Notes: generated from the sequence alone by a model not told the origin. A stretch of 64,000 nucleotides of DNA from Molanna angustata (GCA_963576475.1 OY754990.1:7815985-7879984); one strand, 5' to 3'; positions 19,490 through 31,764 are shown, counted from the stretch's first letter. Program-made: numbers and translations.

Positions 19490-19556
19490 GGACGATGTAT
19501 GACTGGGTAAGAAATGAGGACATAAGGAAATGTAAGATTGAGAAAGAAATAATTAA
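19490..19556 (+). mobile_element. LINE family X scrap
   Basis: A short piece reading roughly RTMYDWVRNEDIRK-C-K, as in the split LINE at 9350-12772. Confidence 0.5.
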
Positions 19557-19676
19557 TTAGATGAGATTAAAATTGAGGATAAGTTTCCTGACCACGACAT
19601 CCCCCCTTCAAATGCCGCCAGAAAGGGCGAAGCAAGAACACTAAGAACTCGAAACAAGCTGTTGGAGACATAAGAA

Positions 19677-20383
19677 CCCGGATGCGTATTTACATTTCCG
19701 TGATGATAAGGAGGCAAGTACTGCCTCGAATTAGGCACTAGTTTTGTTACGCTAATGCACTTAAAAACTCCTGTTGAATTCAAGGCAATTAATTATTGAA
19801 TATGGAACATACATATATAGCCATGAAGTTCGTGCGCTATTTCATTTCGCTCACATTTCGTCTGTCACTGTCACATTTGTATTTTGTTCACAGATTATAT
19901 TATGGTAGTAATCAGTATTTTTGTTTAAGTCTTTAAGTAATATGGAAATTAAAATTGTTATTTTGGACAATTTTAAAATTGTAAAATACGAAGGATACAA
20001 GGATAATTACCAATGTAAAATTCAATGCTCTATATCTTGTGAAGGTAATTACAACGTAAAGTGTGATTATTTCATTGAAAAATTCATGATTACCAATTTC
20101 ATACAAAAAAAAAAAAAATTGTCAACGATTTTTTATAATATAATGTAGATTTGTGTAGATTAATCTATTAAAACATAAACAATCATACACAAAAAATGCC
20201 TCTAACACAACCTTGTAACGCTCAATCAATACGTATGGTAAAATTTATAAACCTGTGTACGATTGAAAGACGCGTGCATTGAATTCAACAGGAGTTTTTA
20301 AGTGCATTAGCGCAACAAAATAGTGCCTAATTCGAGGCAGTACTTGCCTTCTAATCAACACGGAAAGGTAAATACGCAACCGG
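19677..20383. mobile_element. TIR element with about 108-bp inverted repeats
   Basis: The left arm (19677-19785) starts cccggatgcgtatttac and includes gcaagtactgcctcgaatta. The right arm (20276-20383) is its reverse complement, ending gtaaatacgcaaccggg. No clear target duplication is seen. The AT-rich interior has a 75-codon ORF (19921-20148) with no recognisable domain and a poly-A tract, so it is probably not coding. Confidence 0.7.
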
Positions 20384-20454
20384 GATACCATCTACCCAAT
20401 CGCACATGGAAGATACTGAATAGTCTCCATGTAGGTGTCACATTATGTAAAAAG

Positions 20455-20640
20455 AATTTGCATAGGTGGGGGGTATAGGTCGAGAAGAAGATGTATCTTG
20501 CGATTGCGGGGAGGTCCAAGATGATGAGGATCTTGTCTGCCGAAACATGGTACAGGGATGTAACGAGGAAGACTTGGTTGTGGCAAATGACGTGGCAATC
20601 GCTGCTGCAACGTATTGGTGTAGAAAGCCCAAATATGTAC
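20455..20640 (+). pseudogene. LINE C-terminal zinc-knuckle fragment
   Basis: Reads CDCGEVQDDEDLVCRNMV, then CNEEDLVVANDVAIAAATYW. This resembles the cysteine-rich C-terminal end of RTE/Jockey-like ORFs that ends with a -A-YW motif. Isolated scrap. Confidence 0.55.
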
Positions 20641-20654
20641 GTACGTATACGTTA

Positions 20655-20945
20655 AGTAAGTAAGTATGTCATAATTAGAATGAATGTGAACACATCAAGA
20701 TGGTTTGGCCACACGGGGAGAACGAAGGAGTGACGCCTAACGAAAATATATGCAGTGCGGACAGGAATGGAATGAGAGTTCGGGGACGCCCAAGAAAGGG
20801 ATGGCACGACCATGTGAACGATATTCTGAAAGACGGAAATGTTAGAAGCGTGAACAACAGAAGAAAATGCATGAATGTGGACGAGGCGAGGGATGCGTGC
20901 CAGGATAGAAAAATGTGGCATTCGGTTCTCTCTGTCTACCCCGCA
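20655..20945 (+). mobile_element. LINE family X fragment
   Basis: Reads in one frame as VNTSRWFGHTGRTKE (with interruptions), [51 protein letters not shown]: the C-terminal G-RP-RW tail of the same family as 9350-12772 and 50517-50760. Confidence 0.75.
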
Positions 20946-21685
20946 AGTATGTATGTGAATCAGAAGGATGCTATTTAATTGATTAAAATTTTTATAAGAT
21001 CGTGTGTGTTCAAAGTCAAAAGATTTTAAATGAAATAAATACCTCCAAGTACATTCACAAAATAGTTCTTTTAAGGAAGAGATGATTAATCCTTTTTCAG
21101 CCAGTGTCGATTCAAAATGATCTCTATACTGGGTGTATAAAACACTTACAACAGTTCTCGTTCATGGTAAAATATTATATGTTCTGTGGTAACACTAATT
21201 TTTTTTCGCTAAGTTTGCGGCACTGTTTCACAGATAAATGTCAATAAATGGAACGCATATGCGATTTTGACAGATCTCTCGTTTGCGAGAACAACAACAT
21301 ATGTATGTCAAAAAATCCGATTTATGAGTTGGTTAATGCAGAAATGTTGTGTTTATCAATATTACAGTGAATATATGATAGTGAAACAACGACACATGTG
21401 CTGTTTCTCTCGCACTTATAGAGATATTGTACTGAGAATTGGAGATGACATGAATATTGATAAACACAACATTTCTGCATTATTAACTCAAAAACATAGA
21501 ACAATAATAGTATAAAATACTCTTTAGCCTGCAGTAAACGCGACTGCTTTATGTAAACTAATTTGGTCAACATTTTGCTACGAGCATTCAGTAATCATTT
21601 GGCCGTCTGCGTGATACGTTCTCCAAATAGGTAATTTTTTAACTGCTTGCAAAATCATTTACGCAGTCATAACGAGTAGTACTAT

Positions 21686-22256
21686 CCTAATGGATACGAG
21701 AACAGAGAGATATAACCTTCCAAAGTATATCTGCATCTCGTCTCTTAGGCCTGACTTGACAATTTACTCTCTTTCATTGAAAAGAGTTATTTATGTGGAG
21801 CTGACTGTTCCATGGGACACAAATATTACAAAATACCACCAATACAAACTAAACAAGCAATTACAAGGAACTGGTAGATAGAACAGTTCAAAATGGCTTT
21901 AGCACAAGTAATGCTGTAGAGGTGGGGGCGAGAGGCCTGCCCGCAAAATCTTTATATTCCTACTTTAAAGACCTGGGTCTCCCAAGAAGTAAAATAAAAG
22001 GACTTTTGGATAGTGTGGTAAAAGCAGCATTATCCGCATCCTATTGGATTTGGTTGCGCAGGGGAGTGGAGTATCAGTCGAAGATTGGTGGGTGAGTGGT
22101 GAGCGTGACTTGAGTCATAAAGGGGCCCCTTAATCCCTCATACATGGTCGCAAGCCCATGTGGCTCGCCTGTTCTGACTGGTACTCTGGTCGCCTGTGCT
22201 CGTGGGCCTGGATTCGTGAATCCAGTGAAACCACGATTGCCTTTCTCTTTTGTATC
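21686..22256 (+). mobile_element. Inserted element carrying a decayed protein fragment
   Basis: The boundaries come from comparison with the empty site in the copy at 32546-32860 (actat|aggaacaatg). The first about 400 bp is coding-derived (see 21690-22090). The remainder is a non-coding tail (aaggggccccttaatccc...ggattcgtgaatcc) that also occurs at 7285-7390, so the sequence is repetitive and mobile. The class is unknown. Confidence 0.65.
21690..22090 (+). pseudogene. Decayed nuclease-like ORF fragment
   Basis: Frame 1 reads SSLRPDLTIYSLSLKRVIYV then ELTVPWDTNITKYHQYKLNK. After a frameshift near 21860-21875 the next frame reads VDRTVQNGFSTSNAVEVGAR then GLPAKSLYSYFKDLGLPRSK and ends SYWIWLRRGVE. 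The RPD...VELTVP...VEVGARG pattern is one I recall from uncharacterised repetitive proteins of many invertebrates. The D and the E-x-T could be PD-(D/E)XK-type residues, but that is inference. It is broken here. Confidence 0.5.
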
Positions 22257-22382
22257 GAACAATGTCTACCAGCAGAGTCATACGTATGTAATATATTGAC
22301 ACGAGCCGGCCAGTAAAACTGCTTCACTTTTTCAGCGAGGTATTGTATGGGAATGAGTATTCTATACTTTTATTATTCTATG

Positions 22383-22939
22383 CTCAATAATCGGATTTTT
22401 GACTTATGTCGTTGTTTTCGCAAACGATCGAGATGTTGTTTTATTTGGTTGTTATAAAGGAATTTCACAATGTAAATTATTATTATTTTTTACATGTTAT
22501 TTACAAATTTATGATAGCATGTAATTTGTTTTGTATTTATTGAATAAATCGATGTAAAAAATGTTATTTATAATGTTTCGTTAATGACCCTTTCAGACTC
22601 AGTGTCATTTTGAATAGACATGTGATTTTTTCAAAACTATCTATGAAATAATAAAATAAATTCACTGATATGTATGTTATTAAATAAATAAAAATATTTG
22701 AACCGCAGTTCAGTTGAACTCGATTTTGAGCTCTATTTCATACGACAACATTGAATTTAGTTTTGTTAAGTTGGTTGTCATGACCACAGAACAATATGCG
22801 CGGCACGTAACTTTTGCGTGCCAAATGGTAGTTTTTCAAACTCTAGCTATTGCACTTTTTGACATTCCATATTTTTGTTTTAAAACAATGTAAATTGATA
22901 ATTCTAATGGATTAAATTGCTTCATATATGTTTTTCTTA
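22383..22939. other. AT-rich spacer
   Basis: Low-complexity AT-rich sequence with no ORF, TIR or repeat that I can name. Confidence 0.35.
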
Positions 22940-23652
22940 CGCGACGTCCTACGTAGGCGATTTAAAGCGAATGCGAAGCGGCGCGGCGCGAAAATAACAA
23001 ACAGTCGGTAACTATGGAAGTGTCCTACGTTACCGACCGCGAGTATTTTTCGATGCGGCGCGGCGCAATGCGAAGCGAACGCGTTCAGTTGGTTTGATAT
23101 TTTCGCGCGAATTGAAATCGGTGCCATTGTTTTTTGACATGTCAGAAATAGAAATTTTAATTTCTGTCCATGAACGTCCCATATTATGGGACAAAATAAT
23201 TCTTATCTATTATCGAACCGCGAATTTTAGGATTTGGCAAAAATAAATGGGACTACAAGTAAACACATTTATTTATTATTGCTATTTTACAATAGGATGT
23301 TGTTCAAAACACACAAAGTTTTCTCTCGCTTGCACGAATGTCAAATTTTGATATGTTTCCCGGAAAGATGTAAATTCAGTCTCATTTATTAATTCAAGAT
23401 CACGTAATTCTTCATACAAATTGTGATATCCCCCATAAATATGCCTCTCTAAGTACACAATATTAGTTTCACTTCTCTGCCGTACATACTTCTTGAGTAT
23501 TTTATATACGTACATCCATGACAGTTGCTGGCGGCAGAGGGAATGATTCGCGCACACGTAGGACAGAGTCGCACCGCATCGCATTGAATTCGCTTGTATC
23601 CGCATCGCTTCGCAATCGCGTTCGCTTTGAATCGCCTATGTAGGACGTAGCG
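22940..23652. mobile_element. Harbinger-like element, longer copy
   Basis: The ends are cgcgacgtcctacgtaggcg and the reverse complement at the right, with one or two changes, flanked by TTA on both sides (22937-22939, 23653-23655). A TTA/TAA 3-bp duplication is the PIF/Harbinger signature. A shorter copy is at 48760-49086. It has a GC-rich subterminal zone with repeated gcgaagcg. The interior holds a transposase remnant on the minus strand. Confidence 0.75.
23282..23605 (-). pseudogene. Possible Harbinger transposase N-terminal remnant
   Basis: 107 codons. The segment ERHIYGGYHNLYEELRDLEL resembles the N-terminal block of Harbinger transposases (a Y-HNL-ELR motif) ahead of the DDE domain. 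There is no DDE motif, so it is at most a leftover of the autonomous parent. The identification rests on motif memory alone. Confidence 0.4.
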
Positions 23653-23755
23653 TTACATCTTATGTTAAAATCTTTCCATATTATTTAATCGGATAATAAC
23701 TATTTCAAAAATATGAAATGTCAAGTTGAACCAGTGTTAAACTTTATTTTGTGTA

Positions 23756-23915
23756 GGTTCTCGGGCAACGAACAGGTACTATGTCAAATATTAATTTAAC
23801 ACGCACCCAATAACAAAAAAGTTGCCACATTCTGGAGACTTAAGATATTAATCGTCTCACAGATCCAGACTGAAAACATAATTAACTGTGTCTCCACCGG
23901 GAATCGAACCCGCAA
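23756..23915 (-). mobile_element. SINE-A, truncated reverse copy
   Basis: Shares gggcaacgaacaggtactat and cacgcacccaataacaa with the copy at 6096-6318. It stops just after the inverted box B (gggaatcgaacccg), so the extreme 5' head is lost. Confidence 0.75.
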
Positions 23916-25702
23916 TAAAAAATGGAAGGGCCAATTATAATTGGTAATGTAAAAAAATATACAGTTTATTTCAAAAAAGATTTTTTTATTAAATACTCTA
24001 TATACAAAAAAACATGAGGATAATAATTTGGATAAAAGAAATAATTGGAAATACATTATATTACATTAAAATTACGATTTTTCTTATATCTATAATATAT
24101 ATACATTCTTGATAATATTTATTTCATAAAAAGCCTATTACTCTAGCAAGTCTCATATTTTGATATAATTATTTCGATTTAAAAAATCCTTATAAGAATG
24201 AATTAGTGTTTTAAATATAAACGATTGTGAATTTCTGACAATACATTTTTATAAAAAGATGAATTAAATAAATTAAGGAACGACTTTAGAGAGTGCCACT
24301 GTGGAAATATATATTATTTTTTAGTATTGATACAATGTTGTTAAAGGTTGGTATTAATTTGAAATAAATTAATTATTAATACACATAATATGGCACTGTA
24401 TCGTTGTTTGCCATAATTCTAATAAATACATTTTTAAATAATTTATTTTTACATCACTATTATAAAATACAGTGAATTCCTCTTAAGACATTTTAAAAAT
24501 TATATTTTTTGTAAGGATTCGAATACGACGAATAATTTATTTTTTATTACATCTTAATCGGATAGGATTAACTATACCTCGATAGAGACAGTGAAATAAA
24601 AATACATTGGTACAAGAATGTTAACAAGATAAAAATGAAATAATTTTTCTGGCATTATTCGGTGTGGAGACATCTATGTAGTAGTATTAATAATGAATCC
24701 ACAATATACATATAAAAGAAAAAAAATTTAATGTAATTTTTCGATTGAAGGGGTTCACTTTTCTTCGTTGTTTTGCAATGTTTTCGGCCCAGAGAAGCAA
24801 AAATTGCTCAGGAATTTTCATTTTTATTAATCCTTAAGTGTCAACAAAGTCAATCAATTTTAAAATTGTCAAAAGAAATGAAAACATTTTTTTTTTTACT
24901 TATTTTAATTAATTTATCTTTTGTTAGAATTTTAATCCGGGACGCTGGCACAGAAGTCAAACGAATCACTATGCCACGGTGTAATTGATTAAAAAAATAC
25001 AATTGAACTCGAATTGAATGTTGATGAATGTTGCGCAAGTACATTAAGTGGTTATTTTCGTCTCTACAGAGATATAATTAAGGATTTATTATTAAAATTG
25101 ACATTATCTTGATTATAGATATAATGAAATCAAATTAGTGTTGTTAAATAAAGAAAAAAAAAAACTTGAGCAATAGTTAAATATAATATATAATTTCAGC
25201 TTCACACAATCACATACATATTTAAATCTAGTATATCACACTTTCATAAAAGGACAGTATTATCAATTATTATAAACACTATATAACATTGTTTCTAAAA
25301 AGTTAGGCAGAGAGAAGTGGGTGCAGTGCTTTTATTTGAAATTCTTAATTTCACAATATAATCGTATAAACTTATAGTTGATTTCACCTGTGCTCCTTAA
25401 ATAGGAATCACTTAAATACCAGTTTCTGATTTATCTATTGAACAATATCAACTTTTGTACTTGTAAAATACTGACATCTATGAAAGTTTGTTTGCACTTA
25501 GTTGTAATAGCGGGAACACAAACGCTTCGGGATGAATAACATAGATGTCTCTCATGATTTACTATACATATTTGAAATGTCATTGTTGAATATTGTCAAG
25601 ATTAAATACTCCAGAAGGTTAGGAGTTAGTATTTAGGTACCTAGAACTGTGCATTCGGGTCATAACCTGTTAGTTCACTAAACCATAGACATTTGTTTAT
25701 AC
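23916..25702. other. Very AT-rich unique stretch
   Basis: No exon or ORF is supported. A tRNA-like SINE-B head may be present on the minus strand near 24935-24985 (inverted gtggcatagtg and a box B-like cgtcccggatt). Otherwise nothing is seen. Confidence 0.35.
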
Positions 25703-26030
25703 CATAGATTTTTATTATAATATACTAGATGTAGTACTCTGTGCAAAAGGTGAGTCATTGAATATCGCGCATTTGACGTTTTGGTTGGCAACATATATCA
25801 GGTTTCCTTACATTTCAACACATCCTAGATAAATGTTCTCTAAATTATTAATAATTAAAATGTTTCTTAGACAAAGAAATCTGAAAACAATTCACATTAG
25901 TCGTTATTTTCTACAGAAAAATGATGTAGTCTGGAACCAAAACGTTAAAATCCTCCCTGAAAAATGACTCATTTCGATTCATACAAAATTTGCTCACTAT
26001 GACATCTAGTATATTATATGAAAACCTATG
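25703..26030. mobile_element. hAT-like MITE, copy 2
   Basis: The complete ends are catagatttttattataata and an approximate complement at the right (tagtatattatatgaaaacctatg). Flanking 8-mers are gtttatac and gtatatac, with one mismatch. The internal sequence matches 2561-2882 and 31765-32057. Confidence 0.85.
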
Positions 26031-26524
26031 GTATATACATAGATGTTGTTTTCCTGAAGAAACATTTTGTGTGTCAGCACTCTATGCATTTATTTTTTAA
26101 GGTATTATGCTCCAGACCCTGTGTATAGTCAGCACAAAAAAACATGAATTTCGTTTGATATAATTAAAAAACAGACATTAAAATAATTTAAGATAAAATG
26201 TATTTGATTCAAATGCGCCATCTAGGTATATTAAAACCTACAAAAGAATATTTAACAATCGCGGTCATTTTGAAATAAGTTTACTATGCACCGAATTTTC
26301 TGATATTGCCGTCGTTCTTTGATATAATATCATTAATCTTAATAAAATTGTATATACAAAAATAAAATAGATTGGTTCATTGTGTTTTAAAAGTATTTAT
26401 ATTTTTTGTTTTTATGTACAGTGAAAAAACAACTATTAAGAATAAGTACAAAATACAAACATAAAAACAATAATGCAAATATTGTTGAGTATAGCGGTGC
26501 CATAAAGCACAAAAAATACTTTTT

Positions 26525-26590
26525 TTAGGTTAGGTTAGGTTAGGTTAGGTTAGGTTAGGTTAGGTTAGGTTAGGTTAGGTTAGGTTAGGT
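26525..26590 (+). repeat. Interstitial (TTAGG)n array
   Basis: About 12 uninterrupted TTAGG units, the ancestral insect telomere repeat, inside a chromosome arm between unique AT-rich flanks. Shorter ggttaggtt tracts recur in the nearby TIR elements. Confidence 0.9.
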
Positions 26591-26814
26591 TTGTTCAACA
26601 CAATCATTTTTATAAAAATCATATAAAAATATGATGTTAAACAAATGAACATCCCAGCGAAGCGATATAATTGGTTTACGATATATAGCCAATATATAAT
26701 TCAACTAGCCTCGAGAGCAAGAGACAAAAGATGTATATACGCATGCCCAAAAAGACATATTTAGGTACACTGATTGCGATATTAATCTAAAAATGTCACA
26801 ATCCTACATAGTTA

Positions 26815-27100
26815 TCTTTGAAAGGTAAGGTGCGGACCTTGTAGCCACGAAGAGAAACTTTAGGGCTTTCAAGACTTTCTGTCTTAAATTCGGTGCACTA
26901 TTATCTTCACTATCAGTGAACAGTGAGCCAGTTGTTTCCAGATGATTAGCTCTCTTTGGCACATTAAGTGCATTGTCTGCAAGGTTTTAGAGTTCTCCGG
27001 ACTCTTCGTATGTTCTTTATGTGTTCTTTCAGAGTTTTGCAAGGGGACGTTATTAGTCCCCATAAGCAGAACGGGGGAAGAACAGTAAGGTTAGGTTAGC
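26815..27100 (+). mobile_element. LINE 3' end (same family as 48190-48745)
   Basis: Nearly the same as 48490-48735: gaccttgtagccacgaagag, cactatcagtgaacagtgag, gagttctccgga and ccccataagcagaacggg. It covers only the last codons and the 3'-UTR. Confidence 0.75.
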
Positions 27101-27695
27101 TTAATAGAATTATCTAGAGTTGCATGAGCGAGTCGCGTAATAAATTAAGATAAATATGGGATTTTTATACTTGTTTGCAAAAAATCATTAAATTAGTGAT
27201 TGGTCACTCAACCACCAATATCAGTCAAATGTTTTTATGCACGTGCGTATGTCTGTTCCTCGTCAGCTATTTCGCACTAGAAGCTAGTTTAAAAAAAAAA
27301 CACATATATTGATAGACATGTTTAAAATTCAATATAATTTCTGATAATATGTCAATAAATTTGGCAATGTACAATATTTATTTAATATACAGGCAACACT
27401 CAAACTTGATACTATACAAACAAAAAGCCAAAACACTGGATAATTTTTATTTTATTAGATAAAAATAATTTTCATATATGTACTTTTATAAAGTTTTAGA
27501 CAATCATAATTGCACAATTTTTTATTAATAATTTCAATACAAAAATTTAATAATCTATCTAAAATCTTTTTTGTCTGTGTATTATAGATTCTATTCTATG
27601 GTTTTGTTAATCAACATAACTATTATTTATTTATTATTTAATTAAAATAAACGTCAAAATTTTATTCAACACGCAACACATGATGTTATGTTGTT
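27101..27695. other. AT-rich spacer before a TIR element
   Basis: No exon or complete repeat is seen. One short piece at 27116-27140 (gttgcatgagcgagtcgcg) resembles the internal motif of the 9-bp-duplication elements. Confidence 0.35.
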
Positions 27696-27920
27696 GGATA
27701 GCCTAGTCTTCACACCATTTTTTTAAACCTAACCTACAAAAGTTTGGTAAAAATAGGTTGGTTAGGTTTGTTTGTAGTTATAATTGCGACTGGCGTGAGC
27801 CAGGTGCATTATATATTAAAAAAAGTAACTATAATATTAAAAAAAATAACAAAATTGGTATTTTTACCAAACTTTTATAGGTTATGTTTAAAAAAAAATG
27901 GTGTGAAGACTAGGCTATCC
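27696..27920. mobile_element. TIR MITE with 9-bp target duplication, copy 1
   Basis: About 60-bp inverted repeats begin ggatagcctagtcttcacac and include aaaagtttggtaaaaata. A perfect 9-bp duplication, tatgttgtt, flanks it at 27687-27695 and 27921-27929. The interior carries gcgactggcgtgagccag. A nine-base duplication is more like Mutator-type than hAT elements. A relative is at 31514-31747. Confidence 0.85.
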
Positions 27921-28032
27921 TATGTTGTTGCATTTAGGAGACTTGCGGTGCAAAGAATTTAAACTTGTCACGTGACAGCTGTCACTTCCATAGATTGAGT
28001 TACGTTTTCTTTTCTTTTCATTGCTAAATTTG

Positions 28033-28454
28033 ACGAGAAGCTAGCTAGGCTAAAATAAATACCAATGCGTATGCGCGCCAAACTATTCCCGCTGCATTAT
28101 CAATTGTCAACCATAGAACACACTAACTATTGTCAACCTATGTCTGTGAGTAGCGTCTAGTACTGGCTCTTCTTTTCTGCATTCTTAGGTTAGGTTTAAG
28201 TTTGTCTATAATAATAATAGCGACTTGCGTGAGCGAGTTGCTTTATAAATTGAATTATAAATTAAATTTATATATTCTTTTAATTTTTCGCATTTAATTA
28301 AAAAATTCACAGCTCATTTGTAGACTCTAGCAAAGAGTATATAATACCTACGGATAGACTCTAGTATGTCTGTCTGTGACCTGTGTCGTTGTTAGTGGAA
28401 ATCATTTTGCGCGCATGCGCATTGGTATTTATTTTAGCCTAGCTAGCTTCTCGT
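28033..28454. mobile_element. TIR MITE with 9-bp target duplication, second type
   Basis: About 50-bp inverted repeats start acgagaagctagctaggct and include accaatgcgtatgcgcg. A perfect 9-bp duplication, ctaaatttg, lies at 28024-28032 and 28455-28463. The ends differ from 27696-27920, but the interior has the related motif gcgacttgcgtgagcgagtt. Confidence 0.85.
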
Positions 28455-28463
28455 CTAAATTTG

Positions 28464-31400
28464 ACAAGTAGAGTAAACACCCAGGATTTGCGCTATCTAT
28501 CTTTGGAATATATAACTTATGAATGGTGTCTGACTGACCAAAATTAAACTGTCACATTTTTCAAAAGGGAATCAAAACATCTACACAACGTCCGAGGCAG
28601 GATTTCATACAAGTCGAAAATACTATTGGATTATGTATTTTCAATGACTCCCTATCTTTTGCTTCTTTAAATTCAACCTATTATTTATATATAATCATTT
28701 TAGTATGTACAATTGTCAAAATAAGCTGCGAAATAAAACCATAGAATATATTTCAACACAGATCATTTTGATAAAAAGTGATGCAATTAAAATATGAATA
28801 ACATATTATTATATACATGGAATTTCGTAAAAAATATATTACATAACATAATAATCACACGAAGCCCGTTGCAACTTTAAGGCCATAAGTAAAAAATCAC
28901 TTCTTTTAAGTAGAATTTCATAATATGTACAAAAAACTTAATTATACATTTTGAGAATGACATTGAAACTCTAGACACACCAAAAACCTCAAATTTACGT
29001 GTTTTATATTCTGAAATATGTCCTAATTACGCGAAATAGCTATCAGTGTAACAAATATAAAAATATTGTAGAATAGTGTGTTTTAATTTTGAATAAAAGT
29101 AATTTATAATGGAATTCTATCAAGTCATTAATTTCTCATTAATCAATATTAAAGAATAATTAAAATACCTAACCTCATTTTTTTAATTTACAATATATCT
29201 GTGGCTTTTCAGATAAATATAAATTTGAGTTATTTTTCTGTGTTTACAAAACAGTCTTGAAATAATTAAAAATATATTTGAATCCTTGTTTGAATCACCA
29301 TGGATAAATTTATTTATCTATGAGGTTCGAAATAATTTAACATTTCGTTAAGTCATCATTATAAATTTGAATTCAAAGAACAGATTAATATTATATATCC
29401 TTTATGTATTATTTAATTTGAATAATGTACATACTATGTAAAATATTTAATTTTATAATTCATTCTTAAGACTAACTAATATCACTGTACTTACAAAATA
29501 CTATGCAATAATCTTAATTTTACACCTTAATAATTTCTAAATTTAAAAATTGACTATTTGTTTAAACATACCTTTTTGAATGCAAGACATAAACGACTGA
29601 AAATTTCAAAATATAATTTATTTATCGATTTTTGATAACCGCAACATTTATTTGCTAATTTTCGATCATTGCAAAATTTATTTAGAAATTTGACAGTGAC
29701 ACCGTATCAAAAATCATCTACTTTCATATTATGTCATGTCTACTAATTGACATATATTTGTACGATAATTGAATATGTGTAAACAAATAACATCTTGTTG
29801 GCACATATTCTGATTCCATAACAGTTTTTGAATAGATTAATGGGATCTTGTATAATTATATAAGCCAACCAAACAGTCAAAATATACCCAACTTATATGG
29901 GTATACATTTAATGGTTATGTAATAGAAAAGTTATAATTCTATGAGAAAAGTGTATACTGAGTTGATATATAAAAATCTAGTCATATATTTTAGATTATA
30001 TTATACCTAATTCCTTTAAAAAAACAAATGCACTCATATTATTAAATAAATATTGATAACATAATGTTGCCATTACAAAAATCAAAATTTAGTAAAAAAA
30101 GTATTTAATTAATTTCGTTCTACACATTTCCTATTCAAAGTTGAACAAGATATTATTTTTTTTTACTTGGGATTTTTTTATTTCATATTATTGATAGTCT
30201 TTTCTGTCTTGAATTCAAAAACATACGAAAACACAATGGTGGGAAGTACATATAAGATTTTTAATTAACTAGTTATTATTGCTTTTTCGAAAATATCTAC
30301 CGAGTATAATTTTCAAAATCAATCGAATTGCTTTATTTTTAATTTCATTAGATTAAAACATGAAGTACACTTGAAGGGTTTGTGGCCCTGAATAGATGGA
30401 GGGACGAAGGATTTTCGTAAGAAAGTAAGAAATATATTATGTAAGAAACTTACTTGCAATATGTTTAGACAAAATTCAAATAAATAAATTTTGTCTATGG
30501 ATAATGTTCGCTGTCAAACATTTGAAAAGACTAGACCTTAGAATACACCACAGGTCACGTTACCAAGATCGGATAAGCTGTCAGAGTTCACATTAAACAA
30601 AGATTTTCAACATAAAAAAAAGTAAAAATATTTTATCCTGCAACTAATTTACATTCAATGTATAAAGAAACTCGCTCACGCGAGTCGCTATTATCATTAA
30701 GACCTAACTATACCTAACCGAAAATTACATGCTTTATAAATTGAATGGAGATTGTTTGCAGGAAAAATGCTGTCAACACCTTTGTCATTTGAGGTTAGGA
30801 ATAAGTTTACTACCTTTGTATTCTTATTTTATCACATTTTTCAAATCAATTATATTTTTCAACATATTATTTATGTAGCTGTTAAGTTTTTAATACTACA
30901 TATTATTTATTGTGTTGAAAATTTTCGCGTTTTGTCAACTTTGACAGCTCTCCCCATCTTGGTATGTATTCCAAGGTCTGGTTTCGAAAAGTCTTCGCAA
31001 ACGCTTGTCTTGTACAATTTTTAAACATAGTCTAATAAATTGAGTTTATTTTGGGGTTATGTCCGAAATTAGGATGACTTTGTGACATTCGTAGAATCCT
31101 CAGACCGCTAAAATTATTTTATTCATTTTATTAATATTAAAATGACAGAAAGTATTACATTTGCTCCAACAGTCAAATAAAATAAATTACATAACAAGTG
31201 TTACAGAAATAATTCAAAACTCTTATGTAAGAAAATTAATTAATATTTGTGGAAATTGTTTCGTTGGTTCCAACATTTGAAGAATTTAATCTTTAGATTA
31301 CAGATTTATAGAAATTATTCATCATACTTCTCATACTCAAAACATAATTAAAATACATTTATAATCAAAAATTATAAAAATACTTCCACTGTGTTATCAA

Positions 31401-31513
31401 AAATAGATTTAAATCAAGAAGTTATTCCATTAATTGTATATTTGAAAAAGTTCTGCCAGGATGCAGTGTTTTTTTCCGTCATAGCAACACCTGAGAATTC
31501 TTGTCCAAAAATC
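28464..31513. other. Long AT-rich stretch without visible genes
   Basis: No exon can be supported on either strand. A fragment of the gcgactcgcgtgagcgag-type motif occurs near 30668-30690 (minus strand), next to taaccgaaa, probably a scrap of the 9-bp-duplication elements. The rest could be intergenic, or distal 3'-UTR or introns of the neighbouring kirre/rst gene. Confidence 0.35.
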
Positions 31514-31747
31514 GGATATCCTAGGATGTACACCGATTTTTAAAACCTAACCTACAAACGTTTGGTAAAAATAGGTTGGTTAGGTTTGTTTGTAGTTATA
31601 ATTGCGACTGGCGTGAGCCAGTTGCATTATATATTAAAAAAGTAACTAAAATATTAAAATAAAATAACTAAATTGGTGTGAATACTAGATAAACTGTCTG
31701 TATATGATGTGTCAAAAACAAAAACTGGTGTACAAACTAGGCTATCC
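31514..31747. mobile_element. TIR MITE related to 27696-27920, degraded
   Basis: The ends are ggatatcctagg and aaactaggctatcc. The interior is almost the same as copy 1 (aaataggttggttaggtttg, gcgactggcgtgagccagtt). No perfect target duplication remains (caaaaatc against aaaaagttc). It ends 17 bp from the next element. Confidence 0.75.
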
Positions 31748-31764
31748 AAAAAGTTCGAGTGATC

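Larger units (their letters stand above)
21495..22382. mobile_element. hAT-like MITE (family 2), interrupted copy
   Basis: The pieces 21495-21685 and 22257-22382 align with the unbroken copy at 32546-32860. Landmarks are catagaa ends, gtttagcctgcagtaaacg-like text, catttacgcagtcataacga and ttcactttttcagcgaggta. Flanking 8-mers ctcaaaaa and ctcaataa differ at one base, a plausible hAT-type duplication. A 571-bp sequence is inserted between the pieces. Confidence 0.75.

Noticed and set aside
19921..20148. 75-codon ORF inside the TIR element
   Set aside because: AT-driven codon content, ends in a poly-lysine tract from an A-run, no recognisable domain.
23920..31510. Hidden exons of another gene in the AT-rich region
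   Set aside because: I found no pair of splice-flanked, phase-compatible coding stretches; short ORFs here look like chance.
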